64,000 nucleotides of DNA, taken from the NCBI RefSeq assembly GCF_005771675.1, contig NZ_VAJM01000005.1, forward strand, positions 248,001-312,000, read 5' to 3'. Within the stretch, counting starts at the first letter, position 1, and the number at the start of each line of letters is the position of its first letter. The notes below the pieces were generated by a model. That model saw only the letters and a program-made list of their open reading frames with translations, made no database searches and was not told the DNA's origin. This stretch comes from Hymenobacter jeollabukensis (GTDB taxonomy: Bacteria > Bacteroidota > Bacteroidia > Cytophagales > Hymenobacteraceae). This document shows, one piece after another, positions 61,249 to 64,000 of this stretch. Made by a program: the position numbers and the translations under genes.

Positions 61249-63966
61249 TTAGTTCCAAGGTGCTGCGGCGGCCTGGTGGATGACGCGCCGTTTTTCGTAT
61301 TGGCTACGAAATATAGAATATTCCGGAGATGAAAGCAACATGGAAAGCTTATACTGTGCATCGGCCGCGTATTCGTCCAAACCCGCGTCCGCAGCGGCCA
61401 GAACGAAGGTTTTCAGCAGGGGCACCGATTCTGGATTGTAGGAGAGGGCGCGCCGGGTCAGCTCGTAGGCGGTGAGTGGGTCCTGATTTTGGGTGAAAAA
61501 CGCGGCGGCCTGCACCGTGCCGGCTTCGTCGAAGGGGTCGGCCTGGGCCAGGCGCTGGTACTGCGCGGCGGCGGCCTTCGAGTCCTTTTGGGCCAGTTGG
61601 GCTGCGGTAGCATATTCCCGGGTCAGCGGGCGGGCCTGCGTCGTGGGGGGCGGTACGGCGCCGCGGAGCAGGCGCTGCAGGCCCGGCGCGGCCTGCGGAT
61701 GAACCCTGGCCGCGCGGGTAGCCAGCTGCTGCGCCGAATCGGGGCGGCCGGCCCAGTACCAGGCATAGGCGGCGGGCAGGGCAGCGTCGGCATTGCCCGC
61801 CTGCTCGGCCCGCGAAAGACGGGTGGCCGCGGCCGAAAACAGGCCGCGCTCCAGCAAATAGGTGCCGAGCACCTGCTGATAGTAGCCCTCGGAAGTGCCG
61901 GTGGCCAGGGCTTCGAGCTGGTCGAAACCGGCGGCGGGGCGGGTGGCGCGCAGCTGCAGCAGGCCGCGCAGGAAGGCCAGCTGGTCGTGGAAATTCTCGT
62001 TGCTACGCAGCTGCTGGAGCTGCGTCACCAGCGGCAGCAGGGTGGTGTCGCGGCGGGCGGCCTGGGCCAGGCCGGTGTGGTAGAGCTGGGCAAACTGTGC
62101 CACCGTCAGCGCGGAGTCGACGGCGGGGCGGGTGGCGGCTACGGGCTGGAAGCGGCCCTGCAGCAGCTGCAGCAGCGCGGCGTTGTTTTGCCAGGCGGGC
62201 CAGGTGGGCTGCGCGGCTTCGGCCGCCGACTCGCTGGCGGCCTTGAGCTGGCCGTTTTTCAGCAGGAAGGCCAGCCAGTTGGTGCGGGCCACGGGGTTGT
62301 CGGCATCGGCGGCGAGGCTGCGGCGCAGGTAATACTGCACCGAGTCGGTGAGGGCCGAGCGGGTGTAGAGCTGGGCCATTTCGGCGTTGAGCCGGGGGCT
62401 GGCCGGCAGCTCGCGCAGGGCCTGCCGCAGAATCTGCTGGTGGTCGAAGAAGTCAGAAGGCTGATCGAAGCGGGCCCCGAGGCGCAGAAACGCCTTCTCG
62501 TTCGGCTCGCGCAGCAGCGTGGTGCGCAGGATGTTGATTTCGTTCTGGCGCTGGTCGCGGGCTTGGTAGAGGGCGGCGCGGCCGAAGGCGGCGCGGGCGT
62601 TGCGCGGGTCGAGCTGGTCGGCTTCGGCGTAGTAGCGCTCGGCCAGGGCGGCCAGGTAGAAGTTGTCGGGCTGTTGCTCGCTCTGGTAGCGCGTCAGGTC
62701 GCCGAGCTGGATGAACTCCCCGCTACGGGCGCGGGTGAGCAGGTCGAAGTCGTTGCGCATGAGCACTGCTACCACGATGCCCGTAGCCAGCAGGTACACC
62801 ACGAAGAAAGGCACACGGCGCGGGTCGAAGGCCACGCGGTGCACCTGCAGCTTCTGGCGAATCAGCGGGGCGAAGTTCAGCAGCACGTAGAGGAAGAAGG
62901 CCGTGCTCAAACCCAGCAAGACCAAGTTCACGGCTTCGCGGCCGGCCTGCAGCAGCGGCTCGTTGGCCGTGGCGGCGGCGTAGCCCACGGCGGCCGTGGC
63001 CAGCAGCGTCAGCACCAAATACAGCGGCGCGGCGGCCGACAGGGGCAGCCAGTTTTGGTAGGTGGCGCGGCGGCGCGGCAGGCTCCACCAGCCCACCACG
63101 GCCGCCAGTAGCAGCACGAAGTAGGGCTCCAGCTGGATGCCCGGCAGCACGGCCAGCTGCCCGCCGTTCCAGTAATACAGCCCCAGAATGCCCAGCAGCA
63201 GCCCGCTCGACAGCACGAAGGGCAGCAGGCCGAAACGGCCGCTGGGGCTGGCGCCCTGGGTGTTCAGCCAGAGCAGGCCATAAATCAGCTCGATGCCCAC
63301 CCAGATGCTCAGCAGCATCACCGCCAGGGAGCCGGCGAGGGTGCCATTGGCGGCCAGGTGCAGCACCACGTACGCGGCGGACTGCGGGGCTTGCAGCAGC
63401 AAGACCGTGGCCAGACCGGCTACCAACGCCGCAAACAGCAGCAGGCGCCAGCCCAGGCTCACGCCCTCGAAAAAGGCGTGCAGCAGGAAAGCCGGCAGCA
63501 GCAGCGCGGCCAGCGTCAGCATCAGGAAATACTGGTGCTGCTCCCCGAATACGCCCAGCGCGTCGAGGTTCAGCGACATCAGCAGGAAAATGACGGGCAC
63601 GGTGCCCGCCACGAAGGCCGGCCGCGCCTGCTGACTGACCACGGCCAGCCACACCACAAGGCTCAGGGCCAGCACCGCGCACCAGGCCGCCGCAGCGTCG
63701 GGCCACAGCAGGGGGCCGGCCACGTCGTAGGTCTGGGTGATGGCGTAGCCGTTGGCCTGCAGGGCGAGGCTGTCGGCACCGGCGGGCAGCCGGGCCACCG
63801 TCACGGGCACCGGGGCCAGCTGGGCCACCGTGCCCACAGGCAGGGTGTGGTCGTTGCCGGTGAAGTAGGCAAAGACCGTCAGGCCCAGGGCCAGCAGCAG
63901 CAGGGCACCGAGGGCCCAGAGAAGAAAGCGGCCGGCCGTGGGGCCGGCCGGGGAAGGAGCCTGCAC
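61249..63966 (-). CDS. large membrane protein with C-terminal TPR repeats
   Basis: 905 residues. The start is a GTG at 63966, 3 nt after the stop of the upstream gene; no better start is close. About ten to twelve hydrophobic helices occupy residues 12-420, including [19 protein letters not shown] and [18 protein letters not shown]. The remainder is a series of TPR-like helix pairs (for example [27 protein letters not shown]) to the C-terminus. The arrangement suggests an inner-membrane protein with a periplasmic or cytoplasmic TPR scaffold, possibly for envelope assembly; the exact family is unknown. It forms an operon with the ATPase gene behind it. Confidence 0.75.
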   Translation of the reverse strand: MQAPSPAGPTAGRFLLWALGALLLLALGLTVFAYFTGNDHTLPVGTVAQLAPVPVTVARLPAGADSLALQANGYAITQTYDVAGPLLWPDAAAAWCAVLALSLVVWLAVVSQQARPAFVAGTVPVIFLLMSLNLDALGVFGEQHQYFLMLTLAALLLPAFLLHAFFEGVSLGWRLLLFAALVAGLATVLLLQAPQSAAYVVLHLAANGTLAGSLAVMLLSIWVGIELIYGLLWLNTQGASPSGRFGLLPFVLSSGLLLGILGLYYWNGGQLAVLPGIQLEPYFVLLLAAVVGWWSLPRRRATYQNWLPLSAAAPLYLVLTLLATAAVGYAAATANEPLLQAGREAVNLVLLGLSTAFFLYVLLNFAPLIRQKLQVHRVAFDPRRVPFFVVYLLATGIVVAVLMRNDFDLLTRARSGEFIQLGDLTRYQSEQQPDNFYLAALAERYYAEADQLDPRNARAAFGRAALYQARDQRQNEINILRTTLLREPNEKAFLRLGARFDQPSDFFDHQQILRQALRELPASPRLNAEMAQLYTRSALTDSVQYYLRRSLAADADNPVARTNWLAFLLKNGQLKAASESAAEAAQPTWPAWQNNAALLQLLQGRFQPVAATRPAVDSALTVAQFAQLYHTGLAQAARRDTTLLPLVTQLQQLRSNENFHDQLAFLRGLLQLRATRPAAGFDQLEALATGTSEGYYQQVLGTYLLERGLFSAAATRLSRAEQAGNADAALPAAYAWYWAGRPDSAQQLATRAARVHPQAAPGLQRLLRGAVPPPTTQARPLTREYATAAQLAQKDSKAAAAQYQRLAQADPFDEAGTVQAAAFFTQNQDPLTAYELTRRALSYNPESVPLLKTFVLAAADAGLDEYAADAQYKLSMLLSSPEYSIFRSQYEKRRVIHQAAAAPWN

Positions 63967-63969
63967 GCG

Positions 63970-64000
63970 CTATTCCAGAACTTTAGGTACGCGGAAGTAG
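63970..64000 (-). CDS. gatC: C-terminal end of an upstream gene, probably gatC
   Basis: Only nine codons are inside the window: YFRVPKVLE followed by TAG. This resembles the C-terminus of GatC, the small subunit of the Asp-tRNA(Asn)/Glu-tRNA(Gln) amidotransferase, which in Bacteroidota ends in a YFxVPKVIE-like tail. Too short for certainty. Confidence 0.45.
   Translation of the reverse strand, partial: YFRVPKVLE

Overview
The window looks like chromosomal DNA of a GC-rich member of the Bacteroidota, most likely a Hymenobacter-like Cytophagales. Evidence: three SusC/SusD pairs, type IX secretion genes (a PorQ homologue, a PorE-like protein and a secreted metalloprotease with a sorting tail), several promoters with the Bacteroidota -7 pattern TAnnTTTG, a methylmalonyl-CoA mutase of two subunits, and DnaA, Lon, HslU, Dxr and RseP proteins of Bacteroidota type. 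No rRNA, CRISPR array, intact transposase or prophage was seen.

Layout. 1-9.3 kb: 3' part of an AsmA-like gene, a small membrane protein, a secreted alpha/beta hydrolase, and an ABC-F ATPase flanked by two members of one uncharacterised secreted protein family. 9.3-11.5 kb: a broken heptad-repeat reading frame, then an AT-rich island holding a tight two-gene unit (a membrane protein and a DUF4062 protein) placed directly behind the mutase genes. 11.4-15.6 kb: mutB and mutA. 15.7-19.3 kb: a 5'-nucleotidase split into two genes, then dnaA. 19.5-25.6 kb: mixed housekeeping and unknown genes (OsmC, GH3 family, Gre-like factor, several membrane proteins). 25.6-29.7 kb: two tandem tRNA-like sequences with enlarged anticodon loops, dxr, a broken S23-type four-helix-bundle gene between inverted repeats, and rseP. 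29.7-37.4 kb: T9SS-related genes around lon. 37.8-40.1 kb: hslU and a short-chain dehydrogenase. 40.3-57.4 kb: three SusC/SusD loci, two on the minus strand and one divergent on the plus strand, separated by 1.7 kb without recognisable genes. 57.4-64 kb: prfB with its programmed +1 frameshift, ilvE, a PduO-type cobalamin adenosyltransferase, a LolD/MacB-like ATPase, a large membrane-TPR protein and the last codons of a probable gatC.

How it fits together. The adenosyltransferase can supply the cofactor used by the mutase. The SusC/D pairs import polymers or peptides across the outer membrane, while PorQ and the PorE-like protein belong to the machinery that exports proteins with C-terminal sorting domains such as the nearby metalloprotease. 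The less ordinary content is (i) the AT-rich DUF4062/membrane-protein pair, a candidate defence or stress-response unit, (ii) a family of about 115-nt directional structured repeats, (iii) a 92-nt near-perfect palindrome that duplicates a SusD 3' end in inverted orientation, and (iv) the two tRNA-like genes. All functions are inferred from reading the sequence; no database search was run.
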